Shown: piece after piece, positions 32,446 through 43,084 of the stretch
How positions within the stretch are numbered: position 1 is the stretch's first letter
How the letters are laid out: each line of letters opens with the position of its first letter
Source of the DNA: Heterobasidion occidentale
Lineage: Eukaryota > Basidiomycota > Agaricomycetes > Russulales > Bondarzewiaceae
Reading direction: 5' to 3'
DNA: 64,000 bases
Assembly: GCA_039111635.1 (NCBI GenBank)
Contig: JBCAQO010000009.1
Span: 1,736,001 to 1,800,000 of the forward strand
Position numbers and translations under genes: made by a program
Notes under the pieces: model-generated
What the model was told of the DNA's origin: nothing
Database searches by the model: none
Seen by the model: the letters and a program-made list of their open reading frames with translations, nothing else

Positions 32446-32460
32446 AAGAGAGAGGTGCAG
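32422..32460. repeat. 16-bp perfect hairpin at a fold-back junction
   Basis: CTGCACCTCTCTCTTT (32,422-32,437), a 7-base spacer, then its exact reverse complement (32,445-32,460). It marks the point where minus-strand gypsy 2 sequence turns into a plus-strand copy of the gypsy 2 reverse transcriptase. Confidence 0.9.
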
Positions 32461-33023
32461 CATCAAAAAAGGGGATGAACCCAAGGCAGCCTTTGTGACG
32501 CCCTTGGGACTCTTTGAACCTACCGTAATGTTCTTTGGGCTCACCAATTCCCCAGCAACCTTCTAGGCCATGATGAACATGATCTTCCAAGATCTCATCC
32601 TTGCCTGGAGAATCACGGTATATATAGACAACATTCTCATCTTCATGAAAACCATGACAGAACATATTGTGGTTGTTCGACAAGTCCTCCAGATCCTGTG
32701 CAACAATGATCTCTACCTCAAACCAGAGAAATGCAAGTTCCACAAAGACAAGCTGAATTACTTGGGGTACACGATTTCCAAAGATCACATCGCAATAGAA
32801 GACTCAAAGATCAATGCCATTCAGAAATGGCCCATTCCCCGCACAGTCCATGACATCCACTCTTTCTTAGGTCTAGGGAATTTGTATCGGCAATTCATTG
32901 ACAAGTTCTCATTGATCGCTTGACCCCTTCATGACCTCACCAAGAAAGACACAAAATGGAACTAGAACATGGACTGCCAAGAGGCTTTTGACCGATTGAA
33001 GAAAGCCTTCATCAGTTAACCCG
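32461..33023 (+). pseudogene. inverted copy of gypsy 2 reverse transcriptase fragment
   Basis: Reads [33 protein letters not shown], a stop, AMMNMIFQDLILAW, ITVYIDNILIF and HSFLGLGNLYRQFI. It is a near copy of 19,310-19,870 in opposite orientation. It shares the YIDN active-site change and the TAG after NSPATF, with a few third-position differences. It stops at 33,023, where the third copia LTR begins. Confidence 0.88.
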
Positions 33024-33554
33024 TGTTAAGCGCAGTGAGAATGAAGCGACTGGCACACAGAGAGTACCAAAAAGAAGCTCTATAACGACAGGACTGTGGT
33101 CCAGAGGGTAAGAGTCTAAAGTAGATACAAAGAAGAGAAGGGAGCGCACCTGTGGTCTAGAGGGTAAGAGTCTGAAGAAAGAATCGCCCTCGGACCACAG
33201 GTATTTAAGCTACACAGAACAATAAGAAACGAAATAGGAAGGTATGACATCAACGGGTCACTACAGGTGGTCCACCTTACAAAGCGGTCAAAAGCTCCAC
33301 CTGGAGGTCGGTCCGGAGTGTCAATGACATCACACAGGACCGCCTCAGCCGGCTAACCCGGTGAAACAACTGAAACCAAGTGAGACAGGGTGAAAACAAA
33401 GTGAGACAGTCCAAAAGGGGAAAGAAAGCAATATACCCGCTCTGGGAGTGGCTCTAGGGCCGCTCCCAGCTGTAGAGGCGAGTAATCAATGAGTCCCAAA
33501 GGTGGCACCCATGTGGCACCCATGCCACATCAACCAGAATGGCCACAAACAACA
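33024..33554 (-). repeat. third copia, 3' LTR
   Basis: 531 bp of the same LTR family, slightly more diverged (GTGAGAATGAAGCG and AAAGAAGAGAAGGG variants). It abuts the gypsy fragment directly (ACCCG at 33,019-33,023). The partner LTR is not present; it would lie beyond the gap. Confidence 0.9.
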
Positions 33555-33597
33555 CACCCTCCTGATTGCACGCCTCTAGAGCGTCCAAAACACCCTC

Positions 33598-35651
33598 CTA
33601 ATGCGGCAGATCCTCTAGTCCCATCAACCTGCAGCAAATCTTCACCTTCTCAGGTGGAACAGCCTTCGTCAGGATGTCCGCAGCGTTGTCCGCAGTAGGA
33701 ACGTAGGCTGGCGCAATCACACCAGCCTCTACTTGGTCCCTGAGCCAAAAGAAACGAAGATCGAGATGCTTCATGCGCCCATGGTGCTCTGGATTCTTGC
33801 TAACTGCAACAGCGGACTGGTTATCGACGCGGAGAATCGACGGCTCAGACAGGGAGTAGCCAAGTTCAGTGAGCAAATTCCGCATCCAGACAATCTCCCG
33901 GCCCGCATCAACGGCAGCAATGAATTCTGCCTCTGTGGTCGACTGTGCAACGAGTCCCTGAAGCTTGGAGCTCCAGCTGATCGCTCCAGAGCCAATGCGC
34001 AACACATATCCACTGGTGGACCGTCCGTTGTCAGGGTTGCCTGCATGATCAGCATCACAGAACGAGGTGAAGAGCTCCTTGGAGTCAGTGGGGCCATAGA
34101 CGAGTCGATAATCCAGGGGGCCTCTCAGGTAGCGAAACAAATGCTTCACAGCCTTCCAGTGCGCAATCCCAGGATTCGAGTTGAAACGGCATAGGTCAGA
34201 GATCGTGTGGGCGATGTCAGGACGTGTGGCGAGTGCAAGGAATAGCAAGGAACCAACAGCAGAGATGTAGGAACCTTCTTCATGTACTCCTTGTCCTCAG
34301 TCGATGCAGGAGCCATAGAGACAGAGAGATTGGTGCCAGGGACCATGGGAGTCTTCACAGGAGTCGAGTCGGCCTGTCCATAACGCTCCAGCATGTCTAG
34401 AATGTACTGGCGCTGGGAGAGCATGAGACGACGACTGGGGCGATCCCTAGTAATCTCTATCCCAAGAAGAGCGGTGGTGGGCCCCAAATCGCGAAGTTTG
34501 AACGACCTAGAGAGCTCAACGACGAGATCATCGAGCAGAGACAAGGAATTCGACGCAAAAGTGCAATCATCGACAAAGACTGGCAGAATGACCTTGACCT
34601 GATCCTTGGCATAGACATAGATGCTGTTGTCAGAGTAGATCGCCTTGAATCCCATGCGCTCTAGAGCCGCCTTCAGCTTCTTGTACCACAGCCGACTTGC
34701 CTGCTTCAGCCCATACAAGCCCTTCATCAAGCGACACACCATCTCAGGTCCTCCCTGCTCAAATCCTTCAGGCTGCTCCATATACACCACAGTGTCCAGA
34801 TCGCCATTGATGAACGCATGGGAGATGTCCACAGAGCGCAGGTGAAAGTCCTCGAGGGCAGAGAGAGCAAGGATGGCACGAATGGCTGCAAACTTGGCTG
34901 TGGGGGCGAATGTCTCGAAATAATCAAACCCAGGGCGCTGACTGAAGCCCTTGGCGACGAGACGAGCCTTGTAGCGTTCGACAGAGCCATCCGTGTTGTG
35001 CTTCACCTTGAAAACCCAACGAGAACCGATCGCCTTGCAGCCCTCAGGCAGTGGAACAATGTCCCAGGTGCGATTCCGGGCATGAGCCTCCATCTCTTTC
35101 TCTGCCGCCTTCTGCCACTCATCTGCATCAGGGCGCCTCATTGCCTGACGATACGTCGAAGGCTCAGCCTTTTCTGCACCAGAGATGAGCAGGGCACGCT
35201 CAACTTCAGCCAGAAATGTGTCCTCAACAATGGGTTCCATCTCTGCATCTCCAGAAGCGTCGGGGGCGTCCTGAGCGGCGTCAGAATGAGCATCATCGTC
35301 TCCAGGCAGCGTCTTAACCTTCCACCATTCGCCAGGAGCGCGACGAGTGCGAGTAGAGCGTCGAGTAACAGATGGACCTGGTTCAGGGGTGGCAGATTGA
35401 TTCCTAGAGCGTGTTCTAAGAGCAGGAGGTGGTGCTGGAATGAGAGGAGGGGGAGCATCAGGAGGAAGAACAACAGGAGCAAGAGGTGGATGAGGTGCTG
35501 GGTTTGCCACAGGATGATCCTGATCGATGGGAGCGTCTTCCAGGTGACCAGCAGGAGGAGGAGGATCCACTTCCCCCCCCAGAATCGGCACCGGATCCAC
35601 ATCTGCATCCGAAAGACTGAACAGAGACGAAGGAGGAGGGGTGGCAAACTG
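33598..35651 (-). pseudogene. third copia pol, RT and RNase H with a one-base deletion
   Basis: RNase H is at 33,598-34,248 (FCDADHAGNPDNG, STTEAEFIAAV) and RT at 34,250-35,150 (RWVFKVKHNTDGSVERY, GLYGLKQASRLWY, FVDDCTFAS). The two parts are in different frames: GATGTAGGAACC at about 34,266 lacks one G found in the outer copy (GATATAGGGAACC). Upstream is the Pro-rich linker (to about 35,640). At 35,651 the minus-strand reading stops at a small inverted block. Confidence 0.88.
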
Positions 35652-35803
35652 GAGAAGTGCGTGTTTATTGGGTACCCCGACGGCTACAAGGCGTGGAAGT
35701 TCTATAACCCTGCGACTCGGAAGGTCATCATTTCGGAAAGGGCAGACTTTGATGAGCGATTCTTTCCTGGGACTCGCCACTTTGATGCTAACACCCATAT
35801 GCG
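35652..35803 (+). other. micro-inversion of the copia integrase C-terminal segment
   Basis: Reads on the plus strand EKCVFIGYPDGYKAWKFYN, then KVIISERADFDERFFPG and RHFDANT. In the other copies of this family the segment lies on the same strand as the rest of pol. Left (CAAACTGG) and right (ATATGCGATCC) flanks are in the normal minus orientation, so only this block of about 150 bp is flipped. Confidence 0.85.
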
Positions 35804-35831
35804 ATCCAAATCCATCCCTTTTGTCCCTCTG

Positions 35832-35931
35832 NNNNNNNNNNNNNNNNNNNNNNNNNNNNNNNNNNNNNNNNNNNNNNNNNNNNNNNNNNNNNNNNNNNNN
35901 NNNNNNNNNNNNNNNNNNNNNNNNNNNNNNN
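35832..35931. other. assembly gap (100 N)
   Basis: Exactly 100 undetermined bases. The sequence to the left is copia integrase (minus) and to the right a kinesin exon, so a gap of unknown true size is likely. It should hold the 5' half of the third copia and the rest of the kinesin gene. Confidence 0.98.
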
Positions 35932-36790
35932 AACCTTGCCGACGTCATTCTCTCGAACTGGTAATTTCGGCGCCTGCACAGTTCAGAGCAAACGCAATTT
36001 AAGTTAGTTTTGGAAGTTGAGATGATTGCCGATGGACGTAGTATGCCCTGACGACTGTAGATTGAGGAGAAGTGAAAAGAACATACCATGTCTCGATCGA
36101 CCAGCAAATCATAAACCTCATCCTTATATATTTCCATGTACGAGGCAGTGATAGAGACCTTGAACTGACGAATGCTGGGGACGCGGGCGAAGATTGCCTA
36201 TACGTGGCTTAGTAGAAGACGAGAACATGCCTGGACAGACGGGTAGGATCAGAAACATAGACGTACTTGTACAGCTCTCGGAATCACACCAGGCTGGGAT
36301 TTTGTCCCCTGCATTGTATGAGTTTTCCCTGACGATGTGACGCCATATGCGAAGATCGTTACGGTCTAAGTGTGAATAGGAGCCATGAGTGGCTTATAAG
36401 ATACGCTCGCGGTCGAGACTATGAAATCGATGCTCACTCACCACACCGCTGTAAACGACATCAATCAAGGGCTCTACATCTGCTTGGAATATATCCTCCT
36501 GTGTTGAAGTTTGGTCGTAACAAGAAGAAAACCTGGCGCCAGACGAGCAGAAGTCATTAGCCCAATCAGCCAATGTAGCCACAGCGGACTACAGTATTCA
36601 AGAAGCGCTGCAGATACATACGGAAACTTAAAGACTTGAGAAATATCTCTCGGATTGGTGACGCAAATGGATGAAGGCCCGTCATCCTCGGCATGAACAA
36701 CGCGAACGCCTTCGTCATCGAGTTCACCCTTAATTCGAGGCCTCAGGCGCGCGCAATCTTGACCTTGTGCGACATGGGTACTGCCTATGT
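35932..36790 (-). CDS. kinesin-like protein, motor domain N-terminal part (truncated by gap)
   Basis: Exons read towards low coordinates. [20 protein letters not shown] and [12 protein letters not shown] (about 36,760-36,625) form the kinesin beta-1 region. [20 protein letters not shown] and DVVYSG (about 36,530-36,440) follow. Next is the P-loop exon [17 protein letters not shown], then PGVIPRAVQ (about 36,365-36,268), then [16 protein letters not shown] and [18 protein letters not shown] (36,197-36,087), then [14 protein letters not shown] (35,973-35,932) running into the gap. GxxxSGKT binds ATP; kinesins move along microtubules. The likely start, MSHKVKIA near 36,775, reaches RLRPR only with a small frame change in GCGCGCGCC. 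The switch I, switch II and tail regions are missing. Confidence 0.88.
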
Positions 36791-36947
36791 TGGTCGCCTT
36801 GAAAAGAGCGTGGTGGAGGATAAGTTAAACTTGAAGCACTGCAATTGATCGTTTGAACCAGGAAAGCCGTTGCAACCAACCATTGTCCACACGTGAGAAT
36901 CATGTGATCGCGGTGTCCCTCGGTTTTTGTCCTCGAGCCGTCTCCTC

Positions 36948-37267
36948 TAGTCTCCGTTGCTGACCTAACGCAGAAGATAGTCGTTCTGCTTATAGGACGT
37001 CTCCTCAGGAAATCTTTCTATCATCTTGTTAATCAATAGAAGAACCTTTCTCAAGACATCATTTCAGGCCACAGTTCAGCAGCCGACCATCAGCGAAAAA
37101 ATAGTGGAATCAACTCCAGGCACCCTGCCCATTCTGTCATCTGGAAAATTATACGATACAAGGAGTCATATTATACATAGTGTGCGCCGCGGATCGCCTC
37201 AATGGAAATCGTGGATCTCGTATAAGCAGAACGACTATCTTCTGCGTCAGGTCAGCAACGGAGACTA
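36948..37267. mobile_element. MITE with 47-bp inverted repeats (Tc1/mariner-like)
   Basis: Left end 36,948-36,994 and right end 37,221-37,267 are reverse complements with one mismatch over 47 bp (TAGTCTCCGTTGCTGACCTA... at the outer left end). The total is about 320 bp and no transposase fits inside. The outermost bases can be read as a TA duplication around GTCTCCGTTGC ends, which suggests Tc1/mariner. A related single end is at about 49,241-49,288. Confidence 0.85.
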
Positions 37268-37942
37268 TAGATCTCGTGGGCTACAATCCGACCTCATATC
37301 GATACCCTTGCGTGGGGTCCAATTCTGCGCGAAGTTTACGACGGGGAAAAGGCGGTAAACCCTCTGGGCTGGACGCAAGCCCACGACATACCCGTTCCCA
37401 ACGCCTCTCGAGGCCTTCTCCGCACTGCCTCCATGCATCATCGAAGGTAGCAGCGCCAGGTTTCCGCCGTCGGCGAGCCTGATGGCTGGCCTCCCTGCGC
37501 CCTCGACACGCCGCTCGACAGGATGGACTGATGGCCGGCCAGAAGTACCCTGCCTTGGGAGACTCACTGATGTTGGGGGAGACAAAACGAATATAGACGG
37601 AATGCAAGGTGGCGAAGTGTGGGTGCGGTCACTATCGAGCTACCACGTACTCTTCAGGGCCTGTTGCATTCTATCCTTCCTTCTCTCAACTTCTGCCATT
37701 CCGCGCGAGCGTCCCATGTTGCCTTCTCGAGTCCGTGGTGTAGCAGATTTGTCTTGCATGTCTTCTCAATTCTATTGATAAACAGCTTACCCAGCGAAAT
37801 CGAACGATTGATTTCTGTATCTGAGCTCAGCTAAGTCTGATTCAAGAGAAAGTGGTCATTAGAATTAGAGCAGGCGTAGGGCGCAAACATAAGGGCAGGA
37901 ACACCGGATCCTCGACGCCCTATCATGAGGTTTCTGGAGCAT
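37268..37942. other. intergenic, no recognised gene
   Basis: Overlapping frames on both strands (for example 37,281-37,607 minus) show no known motif. It lies downstream of the mL41 gene and upstream of the kinesin gene. Confidence 0.4.
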
Positions 37943-38417
37943 CTATCCGCGGGCCTTCGCGAAGTAATGCTCCCCCGTCAGACCACCCCTCGGAAGTTTG
38001 CCGAGAACCTCTCTCTTCTGTGCTGTCGTGAGCTTCACACTAAGGTCCACGTATGGCTTCAGCTACGTTTCCATCGACCGCAACAGAGCGCTTAGCTTCT
38101 AACCTAGCTAAGTATAATACAAAGCACTCACAAGGAGTTGTTGATCTCCTCTACAGGGGGTGTAACGAAGAAGCGCACTTTCTCGTCGATAAGGCGATAC
38201 TTAGCCTTTCCGGCGACGACGTGCTTTCCTGGCGCGCCAGTACGATGACCACCAGGGAGGAAGGCCTGCCGTGTGCCTAAGGGGAGACGTATCATCTGAG
38301 TAAGAGCGTTTCACACAGAGTACCAACTAACACACCCTTGTAGAAGTCCTTGTTACCACGCTTTGGTGTCAGGGCACGTCGTGAAGCTTTCGAAAACCGG
38401 GCCAGCGTCGGGAACAT
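37943..38417 (-). CDS. MRPL27: mitochondrial large-subunit ribosomal protein mL41
   Basis: Three exons. Exon 1 (38,336-38,417) is MFPTLARFSKASRRALTPKR then GNKDFYKG, where the TPKRGNKDFYKGTR junction is typical of fungal mL41. Exon 2 (38,132-38,276) reads RQAFLPGGHRTGAPGKHVV then KAKYRLIDEKVRFFVTPPVE. Exon 3 (37,943-38,062) reads LKPYVDLSVKLTTAQKREVL then GKLPRGGLTGEHYF. Intron 1 is a clean GTGTGT...TTAG. The last residues LKPYV match the conserved end of the mL41 core. The N terminus is basic and hydrophobic, consistent with mitochondrial import. Frame across intron 2 (donor GTGAGT, acceptor GTAG) is off by one base, so either another splice site is used or a base is wrong. Role: structural protein of the mitochondrial ribosome. 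Confidence 0.78.
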
Positions 38418-38429
38418 GGTTGTTTTCGA

Positions 38430-40090
38430 GGAGTATGTGCCGAAGCCAGCAACAGGCGAAACATGTAGACACGTGATTTGTAATTTTAGTCTCTTCGCGT
38501 CTTCTTGTCGTCGACCTGTAAGCTCAATCCAGCTCTATCCTCGGAGATTGGTTTCGACAAGACTCTTTCGAACACGATACTTCTATGGGCTCTGTGCGCT
38601 TTTTGAGGGAACGATGCGCATGGCCGCTATCTCTACGCTACTGTATCATGCTACATCGAACGGATCTTACCATGAATGTCGTGTGTATTCGTCTTTCGGC
38701 ACCTCACTATGGTCCTGACTTTCGGGACTTTCCAGGTGAGCTTCAAAGTACGTGTACCCATGCCGTTGAGCCTCATGAGTCGACGTACCTCAGAAGTCCG
38801 TATGGGCGCCATCACCTATTTAACCCAGACCCTGCTATATCTACATTATCTATCCAAGATAAACATGCTTCTCGTGCTTGAAGATGCTCTGCACCTTGTG
38901 GAACAACGCTTCTCGCATACCTACGGCGTCCGACCTCACGCGTCACGAAGGCCGAGACGTCGACACGCCTTGTTCGGACTGCTCTTAGACTGAAATCGTG
39001 TATCAGGAATTATCGCTGCGTCACGAGGAGGCATCCGACGAGCGCAAACACCAACGATCGGAGTTGCGTGGCGACCCGCCCGTATTGGTCGCTGAACCCA
39101 GTGCCATGCCGCATCTATCTATGTCTTCGGCTCTCTCTTCACGTCTTTCCTGGCATGACTGACTTATCGAACCGTCGACGCCATCGTGAAGGAGTCTCAT
39201 GTGGCGCAGCTTTTCCTGCAGCTGTTCTAAATTTATCGTCGGTCAGGTTTTCCATCAGTTCTTCCATGCGCGTCCATACGTTGTCCCATTTGATGCAATA
39301 CCCTCTTTCGATGTCGACTTGACTGCAGCACATTTCAGACTGCTTGATCTGAGACGGATGTATAGCAGCATAAGGCCCAGAAACAGTCAACACACGCGCA
39401 CAATAGATACTTGAATAAGCATCGCGCAAGATGCATTCCACATGTGCCGCATGCCGAACTGCGAAATTTTCATTGGATGCATATGTGCATCTCGAAAATG
39501 AGTGCTGGTTGCGCAAGTTCATAGTAAAATACTGATTTTTGTCTAGGCTATCAGGAACAAAGTCGATGTTAGACCGCATGTTTGAGAAGGGTTCCCTGCG
39601 GCACTGCAGTCGAACACAAGCATACGAGGGCTCAGTTACCAAGCATCGAAAGTGAAATTGAAATGTCAATAGGAAATAAACAAACGCAGAATATGGTACG
39701 CTTCAGTAGCTCTGACATTGGCCTGAGGAAACAGCGACTGAACGGGGAGCTTCAAAGCCTTTAAAAGCTCGCTTTATGGCGAGAGAACAAAGGTGAGCAG
39801 GTATGTGTGTCAAATACAGTGGTCAAAGGCACAGCCTCATCTGCTTGGCGATCTAGAATGCACCTCACAGATTCGAGGGTCGATTTGCAATCCGCTCGTC
39901 ACATATCGTAGCATATCGTATTCCTTCCACACGTCTACAACATCAGAAGCATGAACAATCCATGCTTATGAGGAGCGCCAGCACGTATCGTGGCTCGACG
40001 GTTGTGTGCAGGTGTGCACGACCGCATCTGGAGAATATGTATGGTCCTTTCTGCACGATTGCTTTGCCGATGGGTTGGTGCTGGGCATTT
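38430..40090. other. region without a recognised gene; possible unknown minus-strand gene
   Basis: The most coherent reading is minus strand at 39,669-39,139 (176 codons; VDIERGYCIKWDNVWTRMEE, then LMENLTDDKFRTAAGKAAP), perhaps with an upstream part near 39,600. A second minus piece, REALFHKVQSIFKHEKHVYLG (about 38,925-38,865), could be another exon. No family recognised. The rest up to 40,090 is the distal upstream region of ferric reductase A. Confidence 0.3.
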
Positions 40091-40103
40091 GATTAGATGT
40101 CAA

Positions 40104-40112
40104 TTATCTGAT
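40104..40112 (-). promoter_or_regulatory. iron-GATA type site, distal, FRE-A promoter
   Basis: TTATCTGAT, the reverse complement of ATCAGATAA, an exact match to the ATCWGATAA site bound by fungal iron GATA repressors (SreA, Urbs1, Fep1 class). Confidence 0.7.
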
Positions 40113-40122
40113 TAGCGACCTG

Positions 40123-40131
40123 ATCTGATAA
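40123..40131 (+). promoter_or_regulatory. iron-GATA type site, middle, FRE-A promoter
   Basis: ATCTGATAA, an exact match to ATCWGATAA, 11 bp after the previous site. Paired sites are usual for these two-finger repressors. Confidence 0.72.
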
Positions 40132-40332
40132 GACGCGATTGACACACAGGGCATCATCGGTGCGTCTTCCGTGTGCCAAAGCAAGACACTCTCTCTCGCG
40201 CTTGCTCACTTTGAGCATCGATACTCGATTCGAGAGAGCGGGTTGCAAGCTGCTGCGAGATGTGCGCGTTTGAAATTTTGATGCATGCTGAATCTGGATT
40301 ATCTCGTCGAGGTTCTGAGAAGATCGGCGGTG

Positions 40333-40343
40333 TTATCAGATAA
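40333..40343. promoter_or_regulatory. iron-GATA type site, proximal palindrome, FRE-A promoter
   Basis: TTATCAGATAA, which contains the motif as TTATCAGAT and a second overlapping GATAA core. It lies about 250 bp before the ATG. A near-identical site lies in the same place upstream of FRE-C. Confidence 0.72.
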
Positions 40344-40494
40344 CGCCAAGCATGCCTCCTGCTAAGACTGCATGCTGCGCCAGCTCGGTTACCCCTTTTG
40401 CGGCTCTTACCACACTATTTTCAACGGAAAATCCTCTCTGCTCTCGCAAATCCATGTCGCCTGAAATTTCCTCCGCATCCCTCCGTTCCATTCC

Positions 40495-40501
40495 TTATAA
40501 A
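40495..40501 (+). promoter_or_regulatory. probable TATA box of FRE-A
   Basis: TTATAAA about 90 bp before the ATG at 40,590, the right distance for a fungal core promoter. Confidence 0.5.
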
Positions 40502-40589
40502 CCGACCATGCTTGTCCATTCTACCCTCGTCTTCCCCTTCCGTTCATCCTCCAGTCGTGGTCGACCTCGTCCCCCGTCCATTCCACATA

Positions 40590-43084
40590 ATGAATGATAC
40601 GGTGCTCGCAACGGTCAACCCTGACAGGGCTCTTCGGAAGTACAGGGCGGTCGAGTATCCCAAGGAGACCTGGTACTTCGTCGCTTGCTTCATATTCCTC
40701 GCTGGACTCTTCAACCTGGTCTCTGTCCTGTCATCCTGGCGTCGAAGGCGCGCTGCCCCCTCCAAAGATGTAGAGGTACAAGGCCAGTCTCCCACAGGTT
40801 CAATCTCTCTCCGTCGTCGGTTGCCGGTCGCCCTCGTGAATGCTTGTCGTATCCTTGCCTTCCGTTGTGTCATTCCGATTGGAAGCAGTTTCTCCTTGAA
40901 CCTCGCTGAGGTCTTCATGACCGCGACGTACATCACGATTATGTTTACATGGACTTTGATCAACTGTGAGCCGCTCTTTCATTCTCCTATTGTGGTCCAC
41001 CGAATCGATCACATCTTTTTCCACAGCTAACAGCACAACTGGTGTCAAATATGACCCAGCGTACTATGCCAACCGCGCGGGAAATATCGCGTCTGTTCAA
41101 ACCGTGCTCGTCGTCGCTCTCGGAATGAAGAATAACATCATATCTCGTAAGCCTGCTCCTTTTCCTTCCTTCCTGGTTCTCGATCTCATGGTTTCTCGTA
41201 AGTCATCACTGGAGTTGGATCTGACAGGGTACGTGTTGTACCACCCTGAATTCGAGCTTTGTTCTCATGGGATGCGCAGTTAAACTATCTTCACCGTATG
41301 ACTGCTCGAGTGATTTGTGTATTGTTGTGGATCCACGCTGGTGGTCGAGTAAGTCCACAAGCTCTTCAGGTCGCTCATATGTCGCTCATATGTCATCCAT
41401 TCTCATAGTTCAAAATTGGGTGAGGCCGGGTGTCCCTGGTCCTATATGCGGACGTTGATGATGTTTCTCATTGCAGGTTGAAGGGCGATACTACTCTCCA
41501 TAACGCTTGGATGCAAGCAGGCCTTCTTTCGATGACTGCATTCACTGTCCTGTGTATTGTATCTCTCAGACCTATTCGCGCTCTGGGATATGAGTTCTTC
41601 TTTGTTGCTCATTTCCTCCTTGTCCTGTACGTCGCCCCCCTCTTTGTGATCTACATATCGCTCAACTTGGCGCAGGATCATGCTACTTGGCGGATATTTC
41701 CATGCGGCTGAGGAAGAGTGCGTAATCTCGATTGATTTAGCCGGTGCGAGCATCGACTGATAGCCCTTTGCTCGATAGAATGGGTCATTACCTATGGCCA
41801 TCTCTCTTCCTCTGGGCTCTCGACCGATTCATTCGGCTGTGCCGCGTGGTTGTGTTCAATCATTCATACTTTGGACTGAAGTCTGGCCTCGGAACATTCA
41901 ATGCTACCGCAACGGTTGCCGCACCAGGATTCGTGCGACTCACATTCAAACGGCCCAAACACCTTCACTGGTCTGCCGCCCAGAGCGCGTTTCTCACGAT
42001 GCCCGGTGTTTCCACCCTTCCATTCGAGAGCCACCCCTTCACTATCGCGAATGCAGACATCAGCCGCGAGAGGACGGAAGAAGTCAACGAAAAAAGCCTA
42101 GCGCCGATTGAAGATCCGCACCCGTCAAGCGGAAAGGACCTCGTTTTCCTTGTCAACACGCGCGAAGGATTTACGAAGCGTCTTATGGACATTGCGAGGA
42201 CCGGAGGTTCTTTGAAAGTATTCGTCGACGGTCCTTATGGAGCTCCACCTCGCCTTGAAGGTTTCCATACGGTCGTCCTTATCGCTGGTGCGTTCCATGT
42301 GTTTCCTGAATGATCCCTTCTGATACTGTACTTCGCTTCTAGGTGGTTCAGGAATAACTTTTACGAGTCCACTATTGGTTGACCTTGTACAGTAAGTGCA
42401 TGATCATCCTTCATGTTGATCTTGATTGTCACTTACTTACACATCATGCAGCCGTGCTCGCAAGGAGCCTTCCGTGACGAGGAATGTTGTCTTCGTTTGG
42501 GCAATTCGCCATCCTGGTATGTGTACCTTCTGCGTATGCTCATGCACAGTCGGTAATCGCGCGTATGCAGATCACATCAACCTTATCTATGGAGACCTCC
42601 TCGAAGCACTCAGCAATCTCCCCGCCAACCTCAACATCGACGTTCGCATTCATATCACAGGATCCGAAGACTCTGCACTCCTTTCCAGCGAATCATCTTC
42701 CGTTACCACCGATACCGAGGAGGATGAAAAGGCAATGTCGAAGATGCTCCGGCTACCAAAGACTAAGGTCAGCCAGGCGGCCTGAAGTCGAAGATATCCT
42801 CAAGGATGCCTGCTCCCTTGCACAAGGCGAGGTGTCTGTGAATGGTGAGCATGCTTCTTCCAGGCGCCTTGTCACAGTGCTGACGCCTCGAGACCTTAGT
42901 ATGCGGTCCTGCCGGTTTGACGGATCGTGTACGCGGCGCTCTGCGTTCTGGAGCCGCAAGCCCATTGAGCATTCTTAAAGGTGGTCCGAGCATTGAGCTA
43001 TTTGTCGAACACTTTGGGTTCGCAGTAAGTGTTTCTGCACAATGAGCCGCTGGAGACTTCTAATGTTTCTCTTATGTCCAGTAA
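40590..43084 (+). CDS. ferric reductase A (transmembrane, FAD/NADPH-dependent)
   Basis: A spliced gene of about ten exons. It starts MNDTVLATVNPDRALRKYRA. A first membrane segment (WYFVACFIFLAGLFNLVSVL) is followed by LVNACRILAFRC and MTATYITIMFTWTLINC. The heme-coordinating transmembrane core includes LNYLHRMTARVI and LLWIHAGGR (His residues), MTAFTVLCIVSLRPIR, FFFVAHFLLVL and GGYFHAAEE. The FAD domain has LPFESHPFTIANA; the NAD domain has VFVDGPYGAPP, GGSGITFTSPLLVDL and VCGPAGL. Small exons are a 26-nt exon (41,203-41,228) and an 11-nt exon (41,409-41,419). The last intron (43,025-43,081) directly precedes the TAA. The family reduces Fe3+ to Fe2+ at the plasma membrane for uptake. No frame break was seen; the border near 41,720-41,780 is uncertain. 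It converges on TUP1-A. GATA sites upstream suggest iron repression. Confidence 0.88.

Noticed and set aside
34146..36137. 663-codon minus frame joining copia pol to kinesin
   Set aside because: The frame crosses the 100-N gap, so the fusion is an artefact of translating N.
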